NCBI RefSeq assembly: GCF_900215245.1 | Contig: NZ_LT907842.1 | Location: forward strand, 4,526,001-4,590,000 | Direction of reading: 5' to 3' | Source of the DNA: Pseudomonas fluorescens | GTDB taxonomy: Bacteria; Pseudomonadota; Gammaproteobacteria; Pseudomonadales; Pseudomonadaceae | Length of the DNA stretch: 64,000 nucleotides | In this document: positions 17,893 through 26,284 of the stretch, in pieces | How the letters are laid out: each line of letters opens with the position of its first letter | Position numbering within the stretch: the first letter of the stretch is position 1 | Program-made: the position numbers and the translations under genes | Notes under the pieces: generated by a model | Seen by the model: the letters and a program-made list of their open reading frames with translations, nothing else | What the model was told of the DNA's origin: nothing | Databases searched by the model: none

Positions 17893-19752
17893 TCAGAGTT
17901 TTACCACCTGATGCACCTGTTCGGCACAGGCCCGCGCGTCTTCTATCATCTTGCCAAACGCATCACTGGTGATTTGAGCATGGGTCAACCAACGCGTTTT
18001 CTGGCTCAGGCGATAGTGGTAGCGCAACCCGTCATCCGTGCGTTGCCCTTCCAGGTCCAGGTCATACCACGGCGAGCGTACCTGGCAGCCGGGGATCGCT
18101 TTTTCCATCTTGCCGCCCGTCAGTACGAAGCTGTAGTCGTGGGTCTCCGGGTTGCCCATGTAGAGGTCCGCCTGTTGGCCGTTGCGGCGGTAATTGATAA
18201 AACCATCCCAAAGACCTTTGAGTGACTCATCGGTGTAGACGTAGTTGTTTGCCAGCTTTTCCAGGCCGCGATGGTCGTTCAAGGTTGCGCTGACGGTATA
18301 GCCGTCGTGCACCACAAACGCGGTGGGTGAGCGGGTGATGTGGCAGTCGCTGATCTCGCTGCCGAAACGCGCGCAGAGGTCCTGGTCGGTGGCGGTGGCG
18401 CCCTGTTGGCGGTCGGACACGCTCATTTGCATCAGCGGCAGGCGGCTGAAGACGATAGTGGCTTGAGTCGCACCGTTGCCTTGCTGGTCGTAGTGCACCT
18501 GCTTGTTCAGACGCATGCTGGTTTCGGGACGCTCCAGCGGGATATGTTCTTCGCGCACCTGGCCTTGGGCGTCGTTGACCAACACCCAGCGGTCCTGGAT
18601 ATCGGGCAGCGTCTGGCCTGGGGCAAACACCGGGTTGGTCGGGTCGAGCCACCAGACCTGGCCATCCACTTCCGCACGCACGATGGCGTGGTTCGGCGCG
18701 TTGGTGCCGGGAATCAGCAAGGAATCCACCACTTCGCCACGGCTGACCCACGCCGTCTCGGCCTTGATGCCACTGGCCTTGAGCATGGCGGTCAGCAGGA
18801 TTGCCAGGTCTTTGCAGTCGCCATAACCATGCTGCTCGATTTCAGCCAGATTGAACGGCACATAGCCGCGCTCCGTAGCGCGCCAGTCGCCCAGGTAGCG
18901 GTAGTGATCATTGATGTGCTGCATCAGCGCGGCGACTTGTTCAGCCGGTGGCAAACCGCGTGCGGCGGCCACGGCTGCGGCACTTTGCGCGGGTAGTTGG
19001 GCCCCGAGGATCTGGTTATAGCGTTGCGCGAAATCACCGAAGTACGCTTGGCGATCCATGGCGCTGCCCACTTCCAGGCGCGGGGTACGCATCAGTGCGG
19101 CGCCGGGTGACTCATTGATGTAGTTGAGATAGATCGGGGTTTTTTGGACCACGTCCAGGGTCTTGCCGTCGGCCGACGGGGTCACGCTGAAATCGTCGAA
19201 CAGTTCGCTGCGCCACTGGATCGGTCGCTCAGCGGTAAAGCGTGCCTTGACGTGGTCGCGACGCACCGCGCTCGGGCCGAACGTGAGGGCGTAGTGAAAC
19301 TGGGTCATCAGCGGCTTGGCCGCGCGATGTTCGCGCACGGTGTAACGAATCTGTGTGCCGACGCGCAGGTTCGGGAAGGCCAGGGAGGTCTGTTTGTCGC
19401 GGCGAAAGCCCTGGTCCGGGTTGGGCGCGGTGCGGGTGTCGATTTGCGCGGCATCCAGCGCGATCGGCCTGGCGCCAGGCTGGGTGGATTGAGCGCTGAT
19501 CACTTCAAAGGTATCGCCTTCGGAGTAATCGAAGTCGATGCGCGAGAGCATTTCGCGGCCGTTAGGCGCAAGGATGGTGTAGTGATAGGTGGTGGTGCAG
19601 TCGGTACTGGCATCGCGGTTGAAATGGCAATGCAACTCGGTGTCGCCGGCCAGCGGGGCTTCGGCCATGGGTTGCAGGGCGGCGCTAACGGAATGGGTGA
19701 CCAGCCCCAGACTGAGCGCAATCAAAGGGCGTTGAAACGAAAAACGGTACAT
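17893..19752 (-). CDS. DUF3857 / transglutaminase-like secreted protein
   Basis: A 619-residue protein with an N-terminal signal peptide (MYRFSFQRPLIALSLGLVTHSVSA). A DUF3857 domain spans about residues 50-230. A transglutaminase-like domain follows with the catalytic triad visible: Cys313 in HGYGDCKDLA, His355 in NAPNHAIV and Asp370 in WWLDPTNP. The C-terminal third is beta-rich (DUF2569/3858-like position). Such proteins are periplasmic or surface-exposed and poorly characterised; a protease or cross-linking role is inferred from the triad. CCCGAGGCGCCC precedes the ATG at 19752. It appears monocistronic. Confidence 0.87.
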   Translation of the reverse strand: MYRFSFQRPLIALSLGLVTHSVSAALQPMAEAPLAGDTELHCHFNRDASTDCTTTYHYTILAPNGREMLSRIDFDYSEGDTFEVISAQSTQPGARPIALDAAQIDTRTAPNPDQGFRRDKQTSLAFPNLRVGTQIRYTVREHRAAKPLMTQFHYALTFGPSAVRRDHVKARFTAERPIQWRSELFDDFSVTPSADGKTLDVVQKTPIYLNYINESPGAALMRTPRLEVGSAMDRQAYFGDFAQRYNQILGAQLPAQSAAAVAAARGLPPAEQVAALMQHINDHYRYLGDWRATERGYVPFNLAEIEQHGYGDCKDLAILLTAMLKASGIKAETAWVSRGEVVDSLLIPGTNAPNHAIVRAEVDGQVWWLDPTNPVFAPGQTLPDIQDRWVLVNDAQGQVREEHIPLERPETSMRLNKQVHYDQQGNGATQATIVFSRLPLMQMSVSDRQQGATATDQDLCARFGSEISDCHITRSPTAFVVHDGYTVSATLNDHRGLEKLANNYVYTDESLKGLWDGFINYRRNGQQADLYMGNPETHDYSFVLTGGKMEKAIPGCQVRSPWYDLDLEGQRTDDGLRYHYRLSQKTRWLTHAQITSDAFGKMIEDARACAEQVHQVVKL

Positions 19753-19863
19753 GGGCGCCTCGGGTGACACATTGAAACAACTACCCGGTGGGTAGCAATA
19801 AGGCACAGATGATAATGGGTCTCAACAAAAAAATCTAGGATTGTTCGACAATGACGTTGGCTG

Positions 19864-19885
19864 AAAGGCCCGGAATAGAGCCTTT
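19864..19885 (-). terminator. Intrinsic terminator after alkC
   Basis: AAAGGC and GCCTTT arms (19864-19869 and 19880-19885) flank a 10-nt loop just downstream of the AlkC-like gene on the reverse strand. Confidence 0.55.
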
Positions 19886-19898
19886 TGTGTAAGAAGTG

Positions 19899-20999
19899 TC
19901 AGGGTTTCAGCAGCTCAAACTCGGCGGTTCCAAGCTTCTCGCCATTGATCAGCACGTGTACCGAGTGTTTGCCTGGGTAGTGCTTGCGCGTGGTCAGCTC
20001 GCGGATAGGTTGCTCGCGGCGAATGCTGTGATGCTCACCCGCTTCCAAGGTAAAGGCCTTGAGCTTGAACACCTTGGCCGCGCTATGCCCGGCGCTTTTT
20101 ACGTAGTCGATGGCGTAGTCCACCACCAGTTTTTGTGCGGTGGCGGCAGTGGACTCCAGGCTGAAAGAGAGGCTGATGCGCTCGCCCAACGTGATCACTG
20201 CCGGTGTGACCGTCAGGTGATGAATCTTCACCTCGGCGCGGGCCCCGGCGCCGATGATCGTCAGCGCGCGGGTGTTGCCTTGCTTGATCAGGCTGCGCAG
20301 CGCGTGGCGGGCGATCCACGCGGTGTGCGGGTTATCCAGGTGCCAGCCTTCGATCAGGCTGAGCACCCAGTCGGGGTCATCCTTGGTGATGTCATTGAGG
20401 TGGTTGGCCACGGATTTGCGCACATACAGGCTGCTGTCAGCCTTGAGGTTATCGAGGATCGACGCGCACAACTCGGGGTTGGCCTGCACCTCGGCGAGGC
20501 GAAAGGACCAGGGCAGGCGCGGGCGTGAGCCTTCACTGGCGAGGCGCCGTACATGTTCGTTGTCGTCCAGCGACCATGCCTGCAGCACGGCCAGCGTGCG
20601 CTTGAAGTCGTGCAGCAAAAAGTGGCGAATGGCGAACTCGGCCGAGCCAAACGTAGTGAAATATTTGAGCGCGGCCATGGAGCGCTCGAAGTCGCCTTGG
20701 CCGTAACTGGCCACATAGTGCGGCAGGAACAGGCTGACAAACCCACTGTTCAGACGCGGGGCGAGGGCGTAAAGCAGCTTGAGGGTTTGCGCATAATCCA
20801 AGGGGATGACGGCGTGGAGGCTTTCGCTGACCCGCGCCATGCGCTGCATCACCGACAACTCGGCAAGCCCCGCCTTGGCATGCTTGAGAAACCCCTTGGC
20901 GTCGAACGCCGGGTACACCGCCGACATTTCGCGGGCGATGTGCTGCAGGCGTTCGACGTTGAAGATTTCCTTGAGGGCTGGGGCGCTTTGCTCGGTCAT
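19899..20999 (-). CDS. alkC: AlkC-family DNA alkylation-repair glycosylase
   Basis: A 366-residue protein. Residues 1 to about 265 are helical HEAT-like repeats (for example LRSLIKQGNTRALTIIG and FTTFGSAEFAIRHFLLHDFKRTLAVLQAWSLDDNEHVRRLASEG with the conserved W-S-x-D and E-G). The last 100 residues are beta-rich and look like an Ig fold (VKIHHLTVTPAVITLGERISLSFSLES, PGKHSVHVLINGEKLG). AlkC proteins are non-base-flipping glycosylases that remove 3-methyl-adenine or -cytosine lesions, and the Ig-like domain contacts DNA, as described for a P. fluorescens AlkC. The ATG at 20999 lies 16 nt after the glutamine-synthetase-like gene, implying co-transcription. Confidence 0.87.
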   Translation of the reverse strand: MTEQSAPALKEIFNVERLQHIAREMSAVYPAFDAKGFLKHAKAGLAELSVMQRMARVSESLHAVIPLDYAQTLKLLYALAPRLNSGFVSLFLPHYVASYGQGDFERSMAALKYFTTFGSAEFAIRHFLLHDFKRTLAVLQAWSLDDNEHVRRLASEGSRPRLPWSFRLAEVQANPELCASILDNLKADSSLYVRKSVANHLNDITKDDPDWVLSLIEGWHLDNPHTAWIARHALRSLIKQGNTRALTIIGAGARAEVKIHHLTVTPAVITLGERISLSFSLESTAATAQKLVVDYAIDYVKSAGHSAAKVFKLKAFTLEAGEHHSIRREQPIRELTTRKHYPGKHSVHVLINGEKLGTAEFELLKP

Positions 21000-21015
21000 C
21001 GGGGGTTCCAGGGCG

Positions 21016-22362
21016 TCAGAGAAACCAGCGGTATTCCCGCGCGTTGATCTCTTGTTGAAAGGCCAGATGATCCTGGCGTTTGTTCTCGCAATACACGTCG
21101 ACAAATTCGCCGCCCAGTTTATCGCGCACCACGGGTTGATGTTGCATGGCGCGCACGGCGTCGAGCATTTCCAGGGGGAAATCGGCACCGCTGTTTCGGT
21201 CCTCGTTCAACGGGGCGAAGGGTTCTTGCCTGGCTTCAAGGCCATGCTCCAACCCTGCGAGGATCGCCGCCAAGACCAGATACGGGTTGGCATCGGCACT
21301 GGCCAGGCGGTGTTCAATACGCAGGTTGCGCGGGTCGGACTCGGGAATGCGCACGCACGCATCGCGGTCCTCAAAGCCCCAACTGGCGCGGGTCGCCGCA
21401 TTGACCGTACCGCCCAGGCGGCGGAAGGCATTGTGGTTAGGCGAGAAAATCGGCATGCAGTGCGGCAGCAGTTCCAGGCAACCGGCCACGGCGTGACGCA
21501 GCGGTTGTTGCTGGTGCGCCGCGAGCACATTGTTGCCCGCGCCGTCGTACAGGCTCACGTGCACATGCATGCCGCTGCCAGGGTATTGCAGATAAGGTTT
21601 GGCCATGAAGCTGGCGCGGTAACCGTGTTTGAGTGCCACGCCACGGGTACTGCGGCAGAACAGGGCGGCCCAGTCGGCTGCGCGCAGGCCGTCGTCAAGG
21701 TGGCCGAAGTTGATTTCAAACTGGCCGGGGCCGAGTTCGGCGGTGATGACGGTGATGTCGATGCCCTGGTCCTTGGCGGTTTGTGCCATGTCGTCGAGCA
21801 CTTCAGAAAAGCGCGACAACCGTTCGATATGCAGGTTGGGCTGGTCATCGGGGTCATCGCTCAGCGGGTCGCGGGCGAATTGAGGCAGGCCGCTGTCCAG
21901 CTTTTTATCGAACAGATAGAACTCCAACTCGAACGCCACCACCGGATGGATGCCTTTGTGGTGCAGGCGCTCCAGGACCTTGGCCAAGACTTCGCGGGGT
22001 TCGAATTCGATCGGCGCTTCGGTACCGTCCGAGGTAATCAGCATTTGCCCCAGCGGCTGTGACTCCCAGCTCACCGGCTTGAGCGTGCCTGGCACGAGGC
22101 GGCGGTTGGCGTCCGGGTCGCCATCGTGAAAGCAATAGTCACCAATCTTGAACAGCCCGCCCTGCGCCCCCAGCAGCACAGCATTTTGCGGCAGCTTCAA
22201 CGGGCTGCCGGCAGCGACTTTTTCCAGCATGTCCACCGGGTAGCGCTTGCCATAGAAATGCCCGGGAATGTCCAGGGCGATCAGGTCAACGTAACGCACG
22301 TCAGGGTGGTTCTGGCGGAACGTCCGTACCTCGGCCAGCAGCGTGGAGGAATGGCTTTTCAC
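21016..22362 (-). CDS. Glutamine synthetase-family protein (gamma-glutamylpolyamine synthetase-like)
   Basis: A 448-residue member of the GS superfamily. FELEFYLFD holds the metal-binding glutamates. ITAELGPGQFEINFGH, PGSGMHVHVSLYD and FSPNHNAFRRLGGTVNAAT form the ATP and substrate site in the order seen in PuuA-like enzymes, and RIEHRLASADANPYLVLAAILAGLEHGLE is the C-terminal signature. It probably ligates glutamate to an amine. GTG at 22362 is the best start because AGGAG lies 9 nt before it; an ATG 27 nt upstream overlaps the regulator gene's end. It follows the XRE-cupin regulator by 11 nt. Confidence 0.9.
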   Translation of the reverse strand: MKSHSSTLLAEVRTFRQNHPDVRYVDLIALDIPGHFYGKRYPVDMLEKVAAGSPLKLPQNAVLLGAQGGLFKIGDYCFHDGDPDANRRLVPGTLKPVSWESQPLGQMLITSDGTEAPIEFEPREVLAKVLERLHHKGIHPVVAFELEFYLFDKKLDSGLPQFARDPLSDDPDDQPNLHIERLSRFSEVLDDMAQTAKDQGIDITVITAELGPGQFEINFGHLDDGLRAADWAALFCRSTRGVALKHGYRASFMAKPYLQYPGSGMHVHVSLYDGAGNNVLAAHQQQPLRHAVAGCLELLPHCMPIFSPNHNAFRRLGGTVNAATRASWGFEDRDACVRIPESDPRNLRIEHRLASADANPYLVLAAILAGLEHGLEARQEPFAPLNEDRNSGADFPLEMLDAVRAMQHQPVVRDKLGGEFVDVYCENKRQDHLAFQQEINAREYRWFL

Positions 22363-22373
22363 GGGTCTTGCTC

Positions 22374-22931
22374 CTAGTTGTAAACCCACAGCACGCGGGC
22401 GGGCAGTTCAGTCAGGTTGGCATAGCGGCAATGGGCGAAACTGGCGAGGTGGAAGCTGTCGCCAGGGCCGAGGGTGACCGGATCGGCCTCACCGTCCACC
22501 CACAGCGTCAGTTCGCCCTCCAGCACAAAACCGGCCTGCTCGGCGCGGTCGCTCATGGTCTGTTCACCGCTGTTGGCGCCGGGTGCCAGCAGGCTGTCGA
22601 GCATCGAAAAGGCCGCGTTCATGCTCGGCGAGACCAGGATGTCGGTAATGCCATTGGCGTAGTACACCGTGCGCCGCTCGTTGGGACGCGTGACCCAGGC
22701 CACCCCCTTGGGTTTGGGCAGGCTATAGAAATAGGTGGTGGGCACATCGAGGGCGTGGCTGATGGCAGTCAAGTCCGCCACGGTCGGGCGCGACAGGCCG
22801 CGTTCCACCTGAGACAGGAAACCCACCGAGCGCTCGATTTTTTGCGCGAGTTGGGCGAGGGTGAGTTTCTTGTGCTTGCGCAGGTCGTGGATCAGGACGG
22901 CCAGGGTGTCGAGTTCTTGTTGTTGGTTCAT
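22374..22931 (-). CDS. XRE-cupin transcriptional regulator
   Basis: A 185-residue regulator. A lambda-type HTH occupies about residues 8-65 (LIHDLRKHKKLTLAQLAQKIERSVGFLSQVERGLSRPTVADL). A C-terminal cupin follows (EQAGFVLEGELTLWVDGEADPVTLGPGDSFHLASFAHCRYAN). This PuuR-like architecture usually senses an amine or amino-acid derivative. Neither candidate ATG (22955 or 22931) has a ribosome site; 22931 gives the normal N-terminus. Both ATGs lie inside the arms of a perfect palindrome, which suggests tight autoregulation. It is co-directional with the GS-like gene and divergent from the NTF2-like gene. Confidence 0.88.
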   Translation of the reverse strand: MNQQQELDTLAVLIHDLRKHKKLTLAQLAQKIERSVGFLSQVERGLSRPTVADLTAISHALDVPTTYFYSLPKPKGVAWVTRPNERRTVYYANGITDILVSPSMNAAFSMLDSLLAPGANSGEQTMSDRAEQAGFVLEGELTLWVDGEADPVTLGPGDSFHLASFAHCRYANLTELPARVLWVYN

Positions 22932-22980
22932 GAAATTTATTTCGATAAATTTCATGAAAAAATACAGGATTTATTTCATG
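22929..22980. promoter_or_regulatory. Palindromic operator plus third half-site
   Basis: CATGAAATTTAT (22929-22940) and its exact complement (22945-22956) flank a 4-nt TTCG spacer. A third, 10/12-matching half-site (ATTTATTTCATG) lies at 22969-22980, exactly 24 bp from the second. The cluster covers the regulator start and ends 12 nt before the divergent gene, as expected for an operator of the XRE-cupin protein. Confidence 0.65.
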
Positions 22981-22992
22981 GGAGCAATGGAC

Positions 22993-23346
22993 ATGGCATT
23001 GGAAGCGCTTTTATTCGAGCAGGAACAGGCGCTGCAGGGGTGCACCACCCGTTCAGACGCAGCCCAACTGTCGCAGTTGCTATCCGATGATTTTTTTGAG
23101 TTTGGCGCCAGCGGGAATGTTTGGGGCAGCAAGGCCGAAATAATGACCGGCTTGTTGGATGAAGGGTTTTGCGCGCGGAGCATGACGGGGTTTGCGGTGA
23201 ACGTGTTGGGTGAAGGCGTAGCGCTGGTGACTTATCGCGGCTATCGGGAAGGGGTTGGGCATTCGTTGCGCAGTTCAGTCTGGCGCGAAGAGGCGGGGCA
23301 GTGGCGGATGGTGTTTCATCAGGGCACGCCGGTGGCCGTTGTATAA
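22993..23346 (+). CDS. NTF2-like (DUF4440-type) protein
   Basis: A 117-residue single-domain protein of the SnoaL/DUF4440 fold. The helical start (MALEALLFEQEQALQG) is followed by QLLSDDFFEFGASGNVWG and VWREEAGQWRMVFHQGTPV, the standard pattern for this fold. Function is not predictable; members include enzymes and small ligand binders. The ATG at 22993 is chosen because GGAG lies 8 nt before it; two ATGs upstream are too close to that site. It is divergent from the XRE-cupin regulator and shares its operator region, so it may belong to that regulon. Confidence 0.8.
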   Translation: MALEALLFEQEQALQGCTTRSDAAQLSQLLSDDFFEFGASGNVWGSKAEIMTGLLDEGFCARSMTGFAVNVLGEGVALVTYRGYREGVGHSLRSSVWREEAGQWRMVFHQGTPVAVV

Positions 23347-23432
23347 CCCCCCTTGAAGTCGAGTTCTGGCTGAATGATTCTGCGCGTGCGCGGTCGGAAC
23401 CTGGGTACGCATCATTCATTGAAGGAGCACCC

Positions 23433-23741
23433 ATGAAGTCTAAAATCCTCGCCGCTTGCCTGCTGGTCGCCACCGGCCTGTCCACCGCCAGTTTTGTCGT
23501 GCAGGCCGGTGATACGCCCCAAGAAACCGTAAAGCCTTCAAACATCAACGCGCGTGATTTGAAAGAGGGCGACCGCGCCCCCGATATGCTGATGCGCAAG
23601 GAATCGGCCGTCAGCGATTGGAAAAAACGTGGCCTCAAGCAGCCTGAAGCAGACAGCCAGTGGGCTCGGGTGGGTGACAGGTTTGTGCTGCTGAAAACCA
23701 CCAACGGCACCATTCTCGAGATCACGCCCGTCAAGAAATGA
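23433..23741 (+). CDS. RcnB family periplasmic protein
   Basis: A 102-residue protein with a signal peptide (MKSKILAACLLVATGLSTASFVVQAG). The conserved C-terminal RcnB part reads WARVGDRFVLLKTTNGTILEITP, preceded by a G-L-K-x-P motif. E. coli RcnB helps retain nickel and cobalt in the periplasm; many Pseudomonas paralogues have no assigned role. GAAGGAGCACCC precedes the ATG. It is probably monocistronic, with a hairpin 27 nt after the stop. Confidence 0.83.
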   Translation: MKSKILAACLLVATGLSTASFVVQAGDTPQETVKPSNINARDLKEGDRAPDMLMRKESAVSDWKKRGLKQPEADSQWARVGDRFVLLKTTNGTILEITPVKK

Positions 23742-23767
23742 CCGCTGTTGTTGGCTGACGCTGGCGC

Positions 23768-23801
23768 GAAGGTAACCGACCACACCGGTCGCGTTACCTT
23801 C
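23768..23801. terminator. Hairpin after rcnB-like gene
   Basis: GAAGGTAACCGACC and GGTCGCGTTACCTTC form a 13- to 14-bp stem with one bulge downstream of the RcnB-like gene. There is no T-run directly after it, so termination is likely but not certain. Confidence 0.5.
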
Positions 23802-23919
23802 AACGCCAGCCTGCCGGCCCACGGCATGTTCTGCATGCTGGCGGCGTTTATCGTAGGTGGTGGGGTGTTTTACGTGAGTGGCGCGTCGTTGAAGCGGCGG
23901 CCACTTGGGCAGTGCGCGG

Positions 23920-24195
23920 TTATTGCGCCGTAGGCGACAGGGGCAGGTCGTCCAGCGTCAGGTGGCCCATGGTGTTGCTCTGCAGTTCATAGCGCAGTTC
24001 TTCAACCATTTTTTCCACGGCCTGTGGCGACTGCAACTTGCTGACGCTGATGCCCGTGACCACCAGGTCAACCCGGCCACTTTCGGCATCGAACACTTTC
24101 AGTGTCAGCGAAGCGTCCCGGCACAAGGTGAATTCGCAGGTGAGGGGCAGCAGCGCCTCTTCAATGCAGTTACGTAGTTGCGAGAGCGTGAACAT
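23920..24195 (-). CDS. DUF1652 family protein
   Basis: A 91-residue soluble protein beginning MFTLSQLRNCIEEALLPLTCEFTLCRDASLTLKVFD, the pattern of DUF1652 proteins, which are small and nearly restricted to Pseudomonas. Conserved features seen are the IE-x4-P-L-x-C start, the GRVDLVVTGIS strand and the final VEELRYEL helix. GGAGG lies 10 nt upstream. No function is known. It starts 14 nt after the end of the CsbD-like gene on the same strand and may be co-transcribed with it. Confidence 0.8.
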   Translation of the reverse strand: MFTLSQLRNCIEEALLPLTCEFTLCRDASLTLKVFDAESGRVDLVVTGISVSKLQSPQAVEKMVEELRYELQSNTMGHLTLDDLPLSPTAQ

Positions 24196-24209
24196 GTGGC
24201 TCAGCCTCC

Positions 24210-24461
24210 TCACCGACGACGCAGCAACAGACCCACAAGCAGACCGATTCCGGCACCGACAGCCACGGTAGCCAGCGGTTTGTTTTTGGCAAATTCGCTC
24301 ACCGTCTCCAGCGCGTCGCCATAGGTTTGCTGCAATTGGCCTGCGGCCTGGCGGGCAACACCTTCAGCGTGCAATTGCTCATCACCGGTCAGGTCGCCGA
24401 TAAAGCCCTGGGCCTTGCCCGCGACTTTCTCCATGGCGCCTTTGACTTGTTCGCTTTTCAT
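24210..24461 (-). CDS. CsbD-like stress protein with C-terminal membrane segment
   Basis: An 83-residue protein. The N-terminal half (MKSEQVKGAMEKVAGKAQGFIGDLTGDEQLHAEG) is CsbD-like. The C-terminal half (SEFAKNKPLATVAVGAGIGLLVGLLLRRR) is a DUF883/ElaB-type glycine-zipper membrane anchor, so it looks like a natural fusion of two stress-protein motifs. Such proteins accumulate in stationary phase or general stress and may sit on the inner membrane. GAGGAATGCACC precedes the ATG. A dyad at 24563-24583, shared with the gene at 26285, lies about 100 nt upstream. Confidence 0.83.
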   Translation of the reverse strand: MKSEQVKGAMEKVAGKAQGFIGDLTGDEQLHAEGVARQAAGQLQQTYGDALETVSEFAKNKPLATVAVGAGIGLLVGLLLRRR

Positions 24462-24562
24462 GGTGCATTCCTCAAAGAGATCAAACCTGATGGCACGGGA
24501 CTTAAAGCCCTGTGCCCACTCTTCAAGGTTATGCAGCGCATCACGACTCAATAAGGCGAATT

Positions 24563-24583
24563 TGCACTGGTTGCACTAGTGCA
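24563..24583. promoter_or_regulatory. Shared 8-5-8 dyad, copy A
   Basis: TGCACTGG-N5-CTAGTGCA, followed by TTTGCAC, about 100 nt upstream of the CsbD-like gene. It shares arms, spacer length and flank (TTTG) with copy B at 26173-26193. Both bracket the PAS-LuxR gene, whose HTH protein is the obvious candidate binder. Confidence 0.6.
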
Positions 24584-24591
24584 TTTGCACT

Positions 24592-26088
24592 CTATTGCTT
24601 GGTTTTTACTCGCAATTCACCGGCGAACAGCCCGCGTTCACGGGCCCAAACGATCGCCGCGCTGCGGCTGTGCACACCGAGTTTGGAGTACACCGTGGCC
24701 ACATGGTTACGCACCGTGTTGGGTGCCAGTTTCAGGCGCGAAGCAATTTCCTTGTCGGCCAGGCCTTCGCAGATCAAGCCCAGCACATCGCGCTCACGGG
24801 CGGTCAGATCGGTAAAGCTCACGCTCGGCAAGTTGGGGCTGTTGACGCTCTTGGCGTTGGCCAGTTTCTCGATCAGGGTTTGGCTGAACCACGAGGCGTC
24901 CTGCATGACTTCCTCGATGGCCGCCACCAACTCCAGTTCCGAGCGTTTGCGCTCGGTGATGTTCATCATGACCAACAGGTAGCAGGGCACGTCCTCGATA
25001 ATCACGGTGTCGGCGGAGACCACGCAGTCGATCACCTCGTTACCCTTCTTGCGCACCTTGAGGTCCTGGCCGTCGAGATTGCCGGCTTTTTCCAGGGTGG
25101 CGAACAGCTGCGCGCCTGCCTGGGGGCTGTCGATAAAGTGGATGTCTTCGACGGTTTTGCCGATCAGTTCTTCGCTGATGTAGCCCGTGATGTTCATGAA
25201 TGCTTCGTTGATATCCACCACCTGCCGGTTGGCGGCGCTGCATACCAGCGTCGGCACGGGCGTCAGGCGGAACGATTTGGCGAAGCGTTCTTCGCTCTGG
25301 CGCAGGGCTATTTCCGCCTTGCGTCGCGGCTCCAGGTCAGTGAAGGAAAACAGCATGCAGTCTTCCTCGTTCATGTCCAACGGCTGGCCGGCGACGATCA
25401 CCAGTTTGCTGCCGCCTTCGGGCAAGCGCAGTTCGGCCTGCATCTGCGGGATGGTCGCGCCTTCGCCCAGGCGCTGCACGGCCAGGTCCTTGCGCTCGGC
25501 ATGCTCCAGCACATCCAGTTCATACACCGAGCGGCCGATCACTTGGTCTCGGTTGTAGCCGGTCATCTCCAGGAAACCCTGGTTGACCTTGATGTAGCGC
25601 AAGTCACTCAGGCGGCAGATCACCGCGGGCGCCGGGTTGGCATTAAAGGTTTTCTCGAAGCGCTGCTCGGCGCTGGCCCACTCGGTGGCGTCGCTGAGGA
25701 TCAGCACCAACAACTCCGGCTCGCCGTGGGCGTCGTTCAATACCAGGCTGCGCACGCGGTGCACCCAACTGCGCTCTTCGTCGGCCGTTGGGGTGACTTC
25801 CACGACCACATCGCTGAATTCTTCACCGGCCGCCACGCGGCTGAGCGGGTAGTTGTCCAGTTGCAACGGATGGTTGTTGCGGTAGCGCAAGGCGAAACGC
25901 TCGGCGTATTGCTTGGTATTGGCACCGAGCTGCTCGACCTCGCTCACCCCATGCATGGTCAGCGCGGCTTCATTCGCCCAGAGAATGGTTTGGTCGACCT
26001 CTGCCAGGATCACACCGTCGGATAAGCCGGAGATGATCTGCTGCAAATGGCGGCGGTTGGTTTCTTTCGCGAGGACATCCTGGCTCAT
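24592..26088 (-). CDS. PAS-domain LuxR-type regulator
   Basis: A 498-residue cytoplasmic protein with three PAS domains (about residues 15-135, 150-265 and 270-390). They are recognisable by ILWANEAALTMHGVSEVEQ, YIKVNQGFLEMTGYNRDQVIGRSVYEL and VVDINEAFMNITGYISEELIGKTVEDI. A short helical linker is followed by a LuxR/NarL HTH (LTARERDVLGLICEGLADKEIASRLKLAPNTVRNHVATVYSKLGVHSRSAAIVW). There is no receiver domain, so the signal is probably sensed directly by a PAS ligand or by redox state. CCGGGAG precedes the ATG. The flanking stress-type genes share an operator-like dyad, suggesting it is their regulator. Confidence 0.88.
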   Translation of the reverse strand: MSQDVLAKETNRRHLQQIISGLSDGVILAEVDQTILWANEAALTMHGVSEVEQLGANTKQYAERFALRYRNNHPLQLDNYPLSRVAAGEEFSDVVVEVTPTADEERSWVHRVRSLVLNDAHGEPELLVLILSDATEWASAEQRFEKTFNANPAPAVICRLSDLRYIKVNQGFLEMTGYNRDQVIGRSVYELDVLEHAERKDLAVQRLGEGATIPQMQAELRLPEGGSKLVIVAGQPLDMNEEDCMLFSFTDLEPRRKAEIALRQSEERFAKSFRLTPVPTLVCSAANRQVVDINEAFMNITGYISEELIGKTVEDIHFIDSPQAGAQLFATLEKAGNLDGQDLKVRKKGNEVIDCVVSADTVIIEDVPCYLLVMMNITERKRSELELVAAIEEVMQDASWFSQTLIEKLANAKSVNSPNLPSVSFTDLTARERDVLGLICEGLADKEIASRLKLAPNTVRNHVATVYSKLGVHSRSAAIVWARERGLFAGELRVKTKQ

Positions 26089-26172
26089 GGTTTCTCCCGG
26101 TAGATGGCACATGGGGGTACGACACCCGGGGTTGAGGATAGTGCAGAGAAAGTGCGACGCGGGAAGTGCGAA

Positions 26173-26193
26173 TGTACCAGTTCATCTGGTGCA
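26173..26193. promoter_or_regulatory. Shared 8-5-8 dyad, copy B
   Basis: TGTACCAG-N5-CTGGTGCA, followed by TTTGGAC, in the divergent region between the PAS-LuxR gene and the membrane protein gene at 26285. The arms match copy A (24563-24583) except for paired changes that keep the symmetry, which argues for selection as a protein site. Confidence 0.6.
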
Positions 26194-26284
26194 TTTGGAC
26201 CACGACTGAACGTATGTCCTTTCGCCACACTCACAACCATCAAGGCACTGTGCCTTGCTCTCATAACTTGTGAAGGACCTTTGT

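Noticed and set aside
23748..23933. 61-codon forward ORF after the RcnB-like gene
   Set aside because: It overlaps a hairpin that looks like the terminator of the preceding gene, has no ribosome site and reads like a random frame despite a hydrophobic stretch.
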